A program made the position numbers and the translations under genes. A stretch of 64,000 nucleotides of DNA, taken from contig NZ_BMQY01000013.1 in assembly GCF_014648355.1 (NCBI RefSeq), forward strand, positions 62,001 through 126,000, in the 5' to 3' direction. The DNA comes from Couchioplanes azureus (GTDB lineage: Bacteria; Actinomycetota; Actinomycetes; Mycobacteriales; Micromonosporaceae). Shown piece by piece: positions 56,620-64,000 of this stretch. Position 1 is the first letter of the stretch; every line of letters begins with the position of its first letter. Under the pieces are notes generated by a model. It saw nothing but the letters and a program-made list of their open reading frames with translations, ran no database searches and was not told where the DNA came from.

Positions 56620-57129
56620 ATGGTATATAGTCGACGATCCGGCAGCCGCGTCTTAGGAGCAGCTGCCGCCGCGACGTTCGCCGCACTGCCCCTTGCCATC
56701 GCCGGTTGCAGTGGCACCGATGTACCATCCCTCACCCGAGCTCAAGCAACGCAGCACTCGAACGAGTTGGTGAACGAGGTTGCGGAAGTCATCGGGAAAG
56801 CGAAGGTGGTTAATCCGACCACCCAGTCGACGCCGTGCAGCAGTTCATCCGACGATTCCGGCAAGGTGCGCTACATCTCCGCGGCATACCAGATATCACT
56901 GTCGGAGGCTGCCGACGCCGCGACCTTCGGCAAGGTCCGCGACCATTGGCGCAGCCTCGGTTGGAAGATCACTGAGGACTGGTACAAGGAGGACATCCGA
57001 AAGGGCAGCGTCTCGGTGAAGAAGTCTGATAGCGGCTCCTTCACCGTGGTCAGCACCGATTCTGCGAAACTGCTAGCCGTCCTCGCGGCCTCCGGTTGCT
57101 ACCGGGAGACCGATTGGCCTACCACGTAG
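56620..57129 (+). CDS. Lipoprotein, putative partner or immunity protein of giant protein 2
   Basis: A 169-residue protein from ATG 56620, 20 bases after the giant gene. A signal with lipobox LAIAGC (Cys near residue 29) predicts lipid anchoring outside the membrane. The mature domain contains TPCSSSSDDSGKVRYISAAY and DHWRSLGWKITEDWYKED, a pattern known from small actinobacterial lipoproteins encoded after alpha/beta hydrolase (DUF1023) genes. Outer-surface location fits protection against a secreted hydrolase (inference). Confidence 0.7.
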   Translation: MVYSRRSGSRVLGAAAAATFAALPLAIAGCSGTDVPSLTRAQATQHSNELVNEVAEVIGKAKVVNPTTQSTPCSSSSDDSGKVRYISAAYQISLSEAADAATFGKVRDHWRSLGWKITEDWYKEDIRKGSVSVKKSDSGSFTVVSTDSAKLLAVLAASGCYRETDWPTT

Positions 57130-57488
57130 GCTTATCGAATCGAAGCATCGAAAGCAAATTCATCGGCACGACACGATGCAACGTTGCACCAGTGAGTCCT
57201 GGCGCAACCGGCCTCGACGACCCGACCTGGCTCCTGGAAGAACCCGAGGACGAATCCCCTGGGACATGGTGCGCCCGCAACCTTTCACGACGTGCCGCGT
57301 TCGGGGAGCGGTTCGAGCTGCACACGCCGACCGTCAATTGCCGGACCACCGTCGAGATCCTCGCGTACAGCCGTGGGCTGCTCGCGCGAATCGCCCCGGA
57401 GCAGGAACTCAGCCGGTCGCCGAGGAGGAACTGCCCCACGGTTAGTACACAGCGGACCTCTCGGTTACTTCACGCGCGAAGGCAAGCT
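57130..57488. other. Region with no recognised gene
   Basis: A plus-strand frame from GTG 57191 encodes GLDDPTWLLEEPEDESPGTW and TPTVNCRTTVEILAYSRGLL, which looks protein-like, but it has no ribosome site and runs out of the recombinase-tail remnant. It may be a decayed gene. Confidence 0.3.
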
Positions 57489-57537
57489 CTTTGGCCACGA
57501 TCACAGTGCTTATCTTGAGTGTTGATCCTCGGACACA
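57489..57537 (-). other. Attachment-site copy F with recombinase C-terminal remnant
   Basis: TCGGACACA at 57529-57537 follows GTTGATCC exactly as in copy D. The minus strand then encodes CPRINTQDKH, and after a two-base loss VIVAKELAFAR, a decayed Int3-type tail. It is the rightmost copy and marks a possible right boundary of the island. Confidence 0.65.
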
Positions 57538-57558
57538 CTTGTTCTTCACACTTCATGT

Positions 57559-57591
57559 GGCCGCTGACCAGCGATCATTTGGTCGGCGGCC
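57559..57591. terminator. Hairpin beside attachment copy F
   Basis: GGCCGCTGACCA and TGGTCGGCGGCC form a 12-base-pair stem with one mismatch around an eight-to-nine base loop. No T-run follows. It could be a terminator or an integrase-arm structure. Confidence 0.4.
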
Positions 57592-57705
57592 ATGATCGTT
57601 TCCGGGAGTTTGTGCCGCTGTGGGAACACGGTGGGAACACCGCTGTGCGGCACGGCAGTTCTGGGAAGCTGTATTGGGTCGCACTGGCTGCTGGGAGACA
57701 GCGCG

Positions 57706-58173
57706 ATGGCATCCATCGAGACGCGCAAGACCAAGGGCAGGCTCACTCGCTACCGGGTGAAGTGGCGCACCGGAGGGACCAGGGCCGGTGCTTGGGACGG
57801 CACCACCTTCGACGCGTACACCGACGCGAAGCGGTTCAAGGCCTTGGTGGAGGTACACGGCCACCAGTGGCCACCGGCCGAGGTTCTGGTTGCTCAGGGC
57901 TTCGCCTACCTCGTCCCCCGGGCCGCCGCCGCGTCGGTCGTGACACCTGCGGTGCCGCCGGTGACGTTCGAGGCGTTCGCTCGCGAATGTGTCGCGCGGT
58001 TGGTCCAGCCGGCATGGGATGCGCATCGTAGCTTCGCGGCCGCAGGTTTCCCGGGATGCCTGCACTCGCCGCCATGCGCCACCGCTGGCCCCATGGACCG
58101 CGACAGGTTGGCTGCTCTACGTGATCGTTGGCCTGAGCATGAAGATGAATTCGGGGGGTTCCGGGATACATAG
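57706..58173 (+). pseudogene. Tyrosine integrase N-terminal fragment
   Basis: From ATG 57706 (GGGAG about ten bases upstream) the frame reads ASIETRKTKGRLTRYRVKWR, a typical integrase arm-binding start, then DGTTFDAYTDAKRFKALVEV and VTFEAFARECVARLV. It loses similarity before the catalytic domain and ends at 58173. Its place directly right of attachment copy F fits an older tyrosine-integrase insertion at the same tRNA-type site. Confidence 0.6.
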
Positions 58174-58356
58174 AGCACGCCGGCGCCGGTGGGCGTGATC
58201 CGCCGGAATCGACGACATGTTGAACGCAGCCCTCCAACAATTGGCGGCGTGATCGCCCAATGGCGACACGTCCCCCGGTTGCTGGGCACTCTCCTCGGCA
58301 GGCCAGCGTGCAGGCTGGGCTGGAACCAATCGGAATGTATGGTTGCCTGCATCGAG

Positions 58357-58497
58357 CTACCGGAAGCCGCCCGGCAGCGACCCCAGCGCCCAAAAGGTGT
58401 AGCCGCAGAATCCACAGAGCAAGAGGACCATCAGGATTCCCGCGATCAAGCTCCATGCGGGCTTGCTTCGTGACGTGCCGCCGGCGGGATTGAACAT
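58357..58497 (-). CDS. Very small membrane protein (46 residues)
   Basis: From ATG 58497 the frame reads FNPAGGTSRSKPAWSLIAGI then LMVLLLCGFCGYTFWALGSL and PGGFR, stop TAG. One clear membrane helix with two Cys. No strong ribosome site. Such single-helix proteins are easily missed. Function unknown. Confidence 0.4.
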   Translation of the reverse strand: MFNPAGGTSRSKPAWSLIAGILMVLLLCGFCGYTFWALGSLPGGFR

Positions 58498-58868
58498 GTC
58501 CGTAGTATCGCCGACTCAATACCCAGTGTGGTCGCCAAGACGCACTCACATCGGCAGTTGAGGGCTACCGGCTGCGCGTCTCCGGCACCGACCGTCAGGT
58601 CAGCGCGCTGCCCGGCGCACGTAAGACGATAGAACCGGGTTGCTGATGGCTGGGCCTGTGCCAGGGTGGAGCATGAGCCGCCAGTCAGAGGAGCCTCAGT
58701 CATTCGACGAGCCCGCCCCTCCCGCGAACCTAGACGTCTCCCACTCGGATCAGGCCGTCGGCGCATGGCCGCGCCCGATCAAGGAACGCCATTGGATCGG
58801 ACGAACACGGCATCCGCTGGCACATCCGTCGTCGTGAGATTCAAGCCGATGATCCGGCACTGCGGCGA
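58498..58868. other. Region without a supported gene
   Basis: About 370 bases. The frame of the small ORF at 58869 is open upstream from about 58760 (SDEHGIRWHIRRREIQADDP) but contains no start codon there, so a 5' part may be lost. Confidence 0.35.
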
Positions 58869-59069
58869 ATGCTGAAGCGGTCCGGCCTACGCGTTCTACA
58901 CGCCTACGGTCCCCGTCCACGGGAAGTGTCCGGCCAGGAACGCCACTCGCTGGTGGAGAGAGTGAACCGGTTCGCCGCCGGCGAAGCCCCACCCCACAGC
59001 TCTTTCTGGCTGGCGGAGTTTCGTAACGAAGATCGACAAGTCATGCTCGTGATCGAAGAGGCGTGCTGA
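58869..59069 (+). CDS. Small protein of unknown function, possibly 5'-truncated
   Basis: 66 residues from ATG 58869, with about 35 further protein-like residues open upstream but no start codon. Contains ERHSLVERVNRFAAGEAPPH and FWLAEFRNEDRQVMLVIEEAC. No family recognised. The upstream continuity suggests the real start has been lost or is non-standard. Confidence 0.35.
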   Translation: MLKRSGLRVLHAYGPRPREVSGQERHSLVERVNRFAAGEAPPHSSFWLAEFRNEDRQVMLVIEEAC

Positions 59070-59224
59070 CGTGATCGTCGTTGTGGCCGAGGCCCAGACC
59101 TCGGCATGGCGGACGCACTCGACACTCAGCAAGTCAGGATGTCGGACGGGTATGGGCCGATCACTGGGTGTGACGGCCGCTCGCCCGCGCGCACGGTCGG
59201 CGGCAGATCCGGGCGTCGAGGGGG

Positions 59225-59956
59225 TCACACCGGCTTGCGCCATGTAGAGACGTGGCTCTCGGAGTCGTTCGTGAAGGGCCCGCCGTTCCAATCGGCGACA
59301 CGTTGCTCGAGATGCATCCCGGCGAGCTGTGCCATCAGGTCGCATTCGGCCGGCCAGATGTAGCGGAAATTGCTGGCGCCATAGGTCACTGTGCCATCGG
59401 GGCGTCGTCGGTAGTGATGCGACGTGCCGCGTTGAGTGGCCATGTCGTAGGTGTCGAAGCCGACGTGGTGCCGGCCGACGTGGAAGGGCACTGCCGCCTG
59501 CCCGGGCGGAAAACGCCGGATGCCGGGAACCCACAACTCGATGACGAACCGTCCGCCCGGCGCGAGGTGACGGGCAGCGTTGCGGAAGCAGGCGACCTGC
59601 TCAGCCTGGGTGCGCAGGTTTCCGATGCTGTTCCAGACCAGGTATACGAGCGAAAATTGTCCGGGCATCGTGCTGGTCGCCATGTCGCCGACCACAACGG
59701 GGATGTCTGCCCGTTTCTTGTGTAGCTGGTCAACCATCGGCTGTGAAAGCTCGATGCCGGATACGGACACGCCGCGTTCCACCAGAGGTATAGCCACCCG
59801 CCCGGTACCGATCGCGAATTCCAGTGCGGGACCGTCGCCCGCCAGGTCAGTGAGGAAGTCGACCGCAGGATCGAGCACTTCGGGTGCGAACATGAAGGCG
59901 GACGTCTCGTCGTAACGTTCAGCCGTCTCGGCGTCCCAGAAGTCGCTGCTTGTCAT
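59225..59956 (-). CDS. Class I SAM-dependent methyltransferase
   Basis: A 243-residue protein from ATG 59956. The SAM-binding motif I is LEFAIGTGRVAIPL, followed by GIELSQPMVDQL, GDMATSTM and FRNAARHLAPGGRFVIELW. The N-terminal DFWDAETAERYDE is typical of small methyltransferases of this class. Substrate unknown. The frame continues upstream into the integrase remnant, so recombination may have replaced the original promoter; no good ribosome site is visible. Confidence 0.75.
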   Translation of the reverse strand: MTSSDFWDAETAERYDETSAFMFAPEVLDPAVDFLTDLAGDGPALEFAIGTGRVAIPLVERGVSVSGIELSQPMVDQLHKKRADIPVVVGDMATSTMPGQFSLVYLVWNSIGNLRTQAEQVACFRNAARHLAPGGRFVIELWVPGIRRFPPGQAAVPFHVGRHHVGFDTYDMATQRGTSHHYRRRPDGTVTYGASNFRYIWPAECDLMAQLAGMHLEQRVADWNGGPFTNDSESHVSTWRKPV

Positions 59957-59999
59957 CCGAGCAGCCTGGACCATGACGGCGAGCACTAGCCACCGATTT

Positions 60000-60672
60000 C
60001 TCGGCGAAGCACTCAACTCGGGAGAGTCGCTTGCTCTGCATGTACTGGAGGCCGTGTAGGCGGCGAGGAGGTAGTGGGGGTGCCGGTCGAGGTTCTTGCG
60101 TGCCCGGTCGGCGCATGGTGGTCTTGGGATCGGCGTGGCGGGCGGCGATCTGGACGCCGCGGAGGCTGACGCCGGCGTCGAGCACGGTGGTCACGAAGGT
60201 GTGGCGCATGGTGCTCACGAAGGTGTGGCGCATGGTGCTCACGAAGGTGTGGCGCAGCATGTGCGGGTGCATCCTCGGCATCCGAATACCGGCGCTGGCG
60301 GCGAGGTGCTTGAGCCGGCGGGTCGCGGCGCGCCGATCCATCCTGGCACCAGTGGTGTTGCGCAGGATTGGCCCGCTGCCGCGTTCGCCGATGGCCCGGT
60401 CGACGGCTCGGGCCACCGCGGGTGGTAGCGGGACCAGGACGACCTTGCCACCCTTCCTGCAGCCAGCGCACGTACCGTTCGACGTCGACCCGGCACGCTG
60501 TCGGCAAGTGGAGGTCCTGATCGCTGCACCAGCGCAGGAAGACGCCCAGGTCGGAGTCGGTGTGCACGCGTGGCTGGCCGCGGTAACGGCCCAGCAGAGC
60601 GGACACCGCGGCCCGCACGACGAGCTGATCGGAAGAGACGACGTCGGACACGGAGGTGGGAAAGGCAGTCAT
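60000..60672 (-). pseudogene. Tyrosine integrase remnant with internal deletion and a triplicated motif
   Basis: From ATG 60672 the frame reads SVSDVVSSDQLVVRAAVSAL and VDVERYVRWLQEGWQG, an integrase core-binding domain. It then jumps to a second frame with VARAVDRAIGERGSGPILRN and HMLRHTFVST, the catalytic HxxR region; about 100 central residues are missing. The eight-residue unit RHTFVSTM is present three times in a row. The tail RHADPKTTM is followed by another shift. It cannot encode an active integrase. Confidence 0.7.
60191..60262. repeat. Three tandem 24-base repeats in the integrase catalytic region
   Basis: Units begin TCACGAAGGTGTGGCGCA at 60191, 60215 and 60239. The third differs at its end. 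Each encodes MRHTFVST on the minus strand, so the catalytic HxxR block was duplicated twice by slippage. Confidence 0.85.
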
Positions 60673-60929
60673 ACACCACCGTGCGTCACCAGCGACGATG
60701 AGCACCAGCGAGCACCGAGCGGCATGTGAGTGCATCGACCGGGAGGCGGAGCCATCCCGAACGCGTCACGTGGGCGCACAGGGAAACCGACTACGAGGCC
60801 ACGTCGGGTCGGCAACCCCGCCTTCCACCCGTCCCCGGCACCTACGCGGCGAGGCGAGCCGCCGAACCCGCATCCACCGCCCGGGCAGCCCGGTCACCCT
60901 CGACCTGGAGACTCTTCGGGGCGTCACCC

Positions 60930-61174
60930 GGAACCGCCGGCTGAGCCCGGTCCGGACGACCCTGCACGACTGGACCACGGACGCCTACGCCCGGGGTGCC
61001 TACAGCTTCGTCACGCCGGGCGTGGCCAACCCCGCGGCGGCACTGGCGCAGCCGGTCGGCGGCGTCGTCTTCCTCGCGGGTGAGGCGACCAGCATCACCG
61101 ATCCCACCACGGTCCACGGTGCCTACGACACCGGACGGCGGGCGGCTGGAGAAGCACTCCACGCCCTGCCGTAG
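60930..61174 (+). pseudogene. Flavin amine oxidase C-terminal fragment
   Basis: The plus strand reads TTDAYARGAYSFVTPGVANP, VFLAGEATSITDPTTVHGAY and DTGRRAAGEAL before TAG at 61174. This is the FAD-binding C-terminal signature of flavin monoamine oxidases (GAY...FAGEAT...GTVHGA..SG..AA). No N-terminal Rossmann motif is present upstream. A remnant. Confidence 0.65.
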
Positions 61175-61280
61175 ATCTGCCCACCACGTTGGGCCGAAGG
61201 CCGGTCCTGCGGGGCCCTCGAGGCTGACCGCGGGACACCCCGCCGCCTGCACACCGGCCACTGGTTGGGCGTGCGAGGGT

Positions 61281-62300
61281 TCAGGTCGCGCCTTGCCAGC
61301 GGATCGCGGCCGCGCCGGCGAAGTCGCCCGCGTGGGCGAACCCGGCGAGTACGACGAGGTCGCCGGCGCGGACCCGGCCGGAGCGCAGCGTCTCGTCCAG
61401 CGTGATCGGAATGGCCGCGCCGAAGAGGTTGCCGCACCGGTCGAAGGTGTCCGGGTGGCGGTCGGCGGGTACCTTCAGTGCTTCCCGCCAGTTCTGCAGG
61501 AACCGGCGGTTGGGCTGGTTGGTCACGAGCGTGCCGATGTCGGTGGTAGGCACGCCGAGCCGGTCGCACAGGTCGGTGACGGCCGCGGGCACCAGGCGGT
61601 TCCCCCGGGCGAGAACCTCGGCGACGTTCTCCTCGGTGAAACCGATCCGCAGCTGCGATCGGCCCGGTTCCCAGTACCGGCGGCCGTCGTCGAGGGTCGC
61701 GGTCATCTCGCCGGCGTGCGCGCCGAGGTGCCACGCGGTGACGTCCAGGACGGGCGAGCACGCGGAGGTCGTGAGGTATCCGACGCCGCAGCCGTCGCCG
61801 GGGATCGCGGCCTGCGGCAGCCGACGCACCAGCGACTGGGTGAACAGCTGACCGGCGGCCGTCTGCGCGTTGCAGATCAGCGCGGAGGTCGCGCCGGTAC
61901 CGGTCAGCAGCTGCCGGGCGAGCTTGAGCATGTACACGAACGACGCGCAGCCGGCGTTCGCGACGTCCACCAGCCATTCCGGGGCCATGCCGAGCCGGCG
62001 CGCCACCTCGGTCCCGGCGCCGACGAACGGAACGTCGGGCAGTTGGCTGTGCACCAGCAGGGCGTCGACGCCCCGGATCGCGGCCGCACCGTGCCGGTCG
62101 ATGAGCGGTTGCACCGCGCGCTCGATGAGATCCACGTTGGTGTCGCCGCGCTTGACGTGATGGCGGTACCGGGGCGCCTTGAACATGGCGCTGTCCCGCA
62201 GCGGGTCCGCGGGACCCGGCCCCTCGGGGTGCGGGTCCGGCGGTACGGGCGGGCCGGGCAGGTAGCCGGCGACGTCGACGAGGCTGACCACGGTCCTCAT
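61281..62300 (-). CDS. KAS III-like ketoacyl synthase / acyltransferase homologue
   Basis: A 339-residue thiolase-fold protein. ATG 62300 overlaps the upstream stop (ATGA). The active Cys is in VANAGCASFVYML; the Asn of the triad is in CGNLFGAAIPITL. At the usual His position (PHQAN in FabH) the sequence is VTNQPN, so the His appears replaced. FabH-like enzymes without decarboxylase His often catalyse acyl transfer in secondary metabolism. Third gene of the right-edge operon. Confidence 0.8.
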   Translation of the reverse strand: MRTVVSLVDVAGYLPGPPVPPDPHPEGPGPADPLRDSAMFKAPRYRHHVKRGDTNVDLIERAVQPLIDRHGAAAIRGVDALLVHSQLPDVPFVGAGTEVARRLGMAPEWLVDVANAGCASFVYMLKLARQLLTGTGATSALICNAQTAAGQLFTQSLVRRLPQAAIPGDGCGVGYLTTSACSPVLDVTAWHLGAHAGEMTATLDDGRRYWEPGRSQLRIGFTEENVAEVLARGNRLVPAAVTDLCDRLGVPTTDIGTLVTNQPNRRFLQNWREALKVPADRHPDTFDRCGNLFGAAIPITLDETLRSGRVRAGDLVVLAGFAHAGDFAGAAAIRWQGAT

Positions 62301-62950
62301 CGCGCGACCTTCGTGGCCGGTGGCACGCTGACCGGCAGGCCGTTGCGGTGCCGGTGCTCCAGAATCGTCCTGAGATTGCGCATCTCCAGCGCGTGCCCGG
62401 CGGCGAACAGGTCCCAGTACTGGCCGACCCAGGGCCGGTCCGGGCGCGGTGCTAGATCGGGCCGGGGATTGCGGTCGTAGTGGGGATGCCGGCAGTTGGT
62501 CCAGGTGATCACGGCGCCCGCCCGGCCGAGGACCGCCTCGGCGGGGACGACCCGCATCAGGTAGATCATCCACAGGTCGTCGCCGCTGTCCCAGGCGCAG
62601 TGGTAGTCCACTGTCATGGCCTCGGGTTGCGTCCGTACCCGGCAGTAGATCGCGGTGTCGGGGTCCAGTCGGTCGCGCCCGACCCAGAGACCCGGCAGGC
62701 CGGCCGGCCTGAAGTCGCGGACGCTGTACGTCCACTCTTCCAGGTGGTGACCCCGGCTCAGGTACGCGTACGCGTCGTCCGGGGGGCAGTCGACGTGCTC
62801 GACGACGGTGCAGTGCTGCCCGTACACCTGCTCATGGGGGTAGCTGGGCCGGGTCATCTCCTGACAGCGCGCCATCAGCTCGGCGACGTCGGTGTTCTCG
62901 ACCCGGACCAGGCCGGGGATGTCAGCCAACATGGACTCGTCCGCGCTCAC
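62297..62950 (-). CDS. SRPBCC-like (START/cyclase-type) protein
   Basis: A 217-residue protein. GTG 62950 has AGGAGG six bases upstream and lies inside the end of the upstream gene. HCTVVEHVDCPPDDAYAYLS then HHLEEWTYSVRDFRP is the typical first half of an SRPBCC hydrophobic-pocket domain. MTVDYHCAWDSGDDLWMIYL and a C-terminal helix follow. In biosynthetic operons such proteins act as cyclases or hydratases; the substrate here is unknown. Confidence 0.65.
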   Translation of the reverse strand: MSADESMLADIPGLVRVENTDVAELMARCQEMTRPSYPHEQVYGQHCTVVEHVDCPPDDAYAYLSRGHHLEEWTYSVRDFRPAGLPGLWVGRDRLDPDTAIYCRVRTQPEAMTVDYHCAWDSGDDLWMIYLMRVVPAEAVLGRAGAVITWTNCRHPHYDRNPRPDLAPRPDRPWVGQYWDLFAAGHALEMRNLRTILEHRHRNGLPVSVPPATKVAR

Positions 62951-64000
62951 TGCGACCTCCTGGAGAAGACGGCTGGCCGGCGGCCAGAAACGGAAGGAAC
63001 GGGGGCACCTCGTGGGGATCGAGGTCCAGCGCGACGAACGCCGGACCGGGGGCCGCGTTCGTGCGCAGGAGGGCCCGGTGCAGCGCCGCCGCGTCATCGG
63101 CCCGGGTCACGTCGAGGCGGGGGAACGTCGCGGCCACCCCGGCCCCGATGTCGGCCGGGTGGAACAGGTTGTAGCTGTAGTCGCCCGGGTAGAACAGGGT
63201 CTCGCGGCTGACGCACATGGCGTGGGCATTGTTGTTGAGGACGACGAAGGTCACCGGCGCGTCGTATTCCACCGCCGTGTGCACCTCCATGCCGTGCATG
63301 AAGAAGGCACCGTCGCCCGCGATGACGTAGGTGCGGCGTCCGGTGGCGAGCCCGGCGCCGATACCGGCGCCGAAGGTGTATCCCATGCCGCCCATGCCGA
63401 CGGCCACCACGAACCGTCCCCGCCGCGGAGCGGGCAGAAGGTGTATCGCGGCGGCACCGGTGTTACCGGCGTCGACGAAGACGTGCGCGTCGGCGGGAAG
63501 CGCGGCGCCGACCGCGGTCATCGCCGCGGCGAGGGAGGTGCCCGCGGTGTCCGGCAGGGGCACCGGCCCGGCGTGGCCCGGCCGGGGACGGGGTGCGGGG
63601 TCCAGCTGGTCGAGCAGATCACGCAGCGCTCCACGCACGTCGCCGCGCAGGGCGATGCCGGAGACGAACGGCGGCTCCGGACCGACGGCGATCACCAGGG
63701 TGGCGGCGAGCGCCCCGTCCAGGCCGCCGCGGGCCATCATCGGCAGCCGGGTCCCGACGAGCAGGCAGATGTCGGCCTGCCGCAGGCACCGCTCCACCGT
63801 GGGATGTCCCATCACACCGGCCACGCCGGCGAAGGCGGGGTCGCGGTTGTCGAAGACGTCCTTGGCGTCAGGCGTGACCGCGACCCACGCACCCAGTCGG
63901 TGGACCAGCTCCGCCAGCTCCGTGCGAGCGTCGGCCGCCGCCACGCCCTCCCCCGCGACGACCAGGACCCGGTCGGCTCCCCGCAGGGCACGTGCCGCCC
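62922..64000 (-). CDS. Thiamine-diphosphate-dependent enzyme (acetolactate synthase-like), 5' end cut by window
   Basis: The frame enters from the right edge and is at least 359 residues. The central domain has RVLVVAGEGVAAADA and CLRQADICLLVGTRLP. The C-terminal ThDP domain has VAVGMGGMGYTFGAGIGAGL and the cofactor motif GDGAFFMHGMEVHTAVEYDA followed about 10 residues later by LNNN. It belongs to the ThDP-dependent decarboxylase/synthase family. The stop at 62922 overlaps the next gene by 29 bases, so translation is coupled. With the KAS III-like and SRPBCC genes it suggests a small-molecule pathway. Confidence 0.85.
   Translation of the reverse strand, partial: AARALRGADRVLVVAGEGVAAADARTELAELVHRLGAWVAVTPDAKDVFDNRDPAFAGVAGVMGHPTVERCLRQADICLLVGTRLPMMARGGLDGALAATLVIAVGPEPPFVSGIALRGDVRGALRDLLDQLDPAPRPRPGHAGPVPLPDTAGTSLAAAMTAVGAALPADAHVFVDAGNTGAAAIHLLPAPRRGRFVVAVGMGGMGYTFGAGIGAGLATGRRTYVIAGDGAFFMHGMEVHTAVEYDAPVTFVVLNNNAHAMCVSRETLFYPGDYSYNLFHPADIGAGVAATFPRLDVTRADDAAALHRALLRTNAAPGPAFVALDLDPHEVPPFLPFLAAGQPSSPGGRSERGRVHVG

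Noticed and set aside
57096..57518. A 140-codon plus-strand gene after the lipoprotein
   Set aside because: It begins inside the lipoprotein gene, lacks a ribosome site and ends by reading through the recombinase-tail remnant.

Overview
The window is very GC-rich actinomycete DNA. GTG and TTG starts, strong GGAGG ribosome sites, an SCO6880-type conjugation operon, WXG100-like proteins and an MmyB-type regulator fit a filamentous actinobacterium, plausibly Micromonosporaceae (inference; no rRNA or other phylogenetic marker is present).

Layout. (1) 1-1172: end of a DUF981-type membrane protein gene and a MarR regulator. (2) 1581-13101, all minus: a tightly overlapped type IV secretion/conjugation-like operon (ParA-like ATPase, small pilin-like protein, TrbL-like channel, SCO6880 protein, VirB4-like ATPase, TraG/VirD4-like coupling protein, small accessory proteins, lipoprotein, lysozyme/M23 wall hydrolase), with a small XRE regulator upstream at 13684-13986. 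No relaxase is visible. (3) 14525-17396: FabG-like reductase, MmyB-like regulator, MBL-fold hydrolase. (4) 17733-18126: a decayed cas-less CRISPR array of type I-E geometry that abuts a truncated surface-protein remnant. (5) 18547-19889: an orphan Hint-LHH nuclease toxin module without a start codon, plus a SUKH immunity gene. (6) 19905-23343: IS and Nudix scars and three unknown genes. (7) 23444-23897: a second decayed CRISPR-like array, about 40 bp from a tRNA-Leu 3' end at 24034.

(8) 24028-57537 is the most interesting part. The tRNA-Leu 3' terminus TCGGACACA recurs at 24028, 27954, 36526, 40375, 47511 (degenerate) and 57529. At five of the six sites the left flank is the C-terminal coding end of one large serine recombinase family. 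Two recombinase families (24070 and 36568; 40313 and 47449) sit at these sites. The intervals form modules carrying a DnaQ-BRCT exonuclease pair, two giant secreted Ig-repeat/beta-propeller proteins of polymorphic-toxin type with different C-termini and different putative immunity partners, WXG-like proteins, a FUSC transporter and remnants of another integrated element. This looks like a tandem accretion island, with two recombinases broken by single-base changes and one truncated.

(9) 57706-61174: tyrosine-integrase scars, small ORFs, a methyltransferase and an amine-oxidase fragment. (10) 61281-64000, minus: a biosynthetic-looking operon (ThDP enzyme, SRPBCC protein, KAS III-like protein) that runs off the window.

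All family names are from reading motifs by eye; no database search was run.
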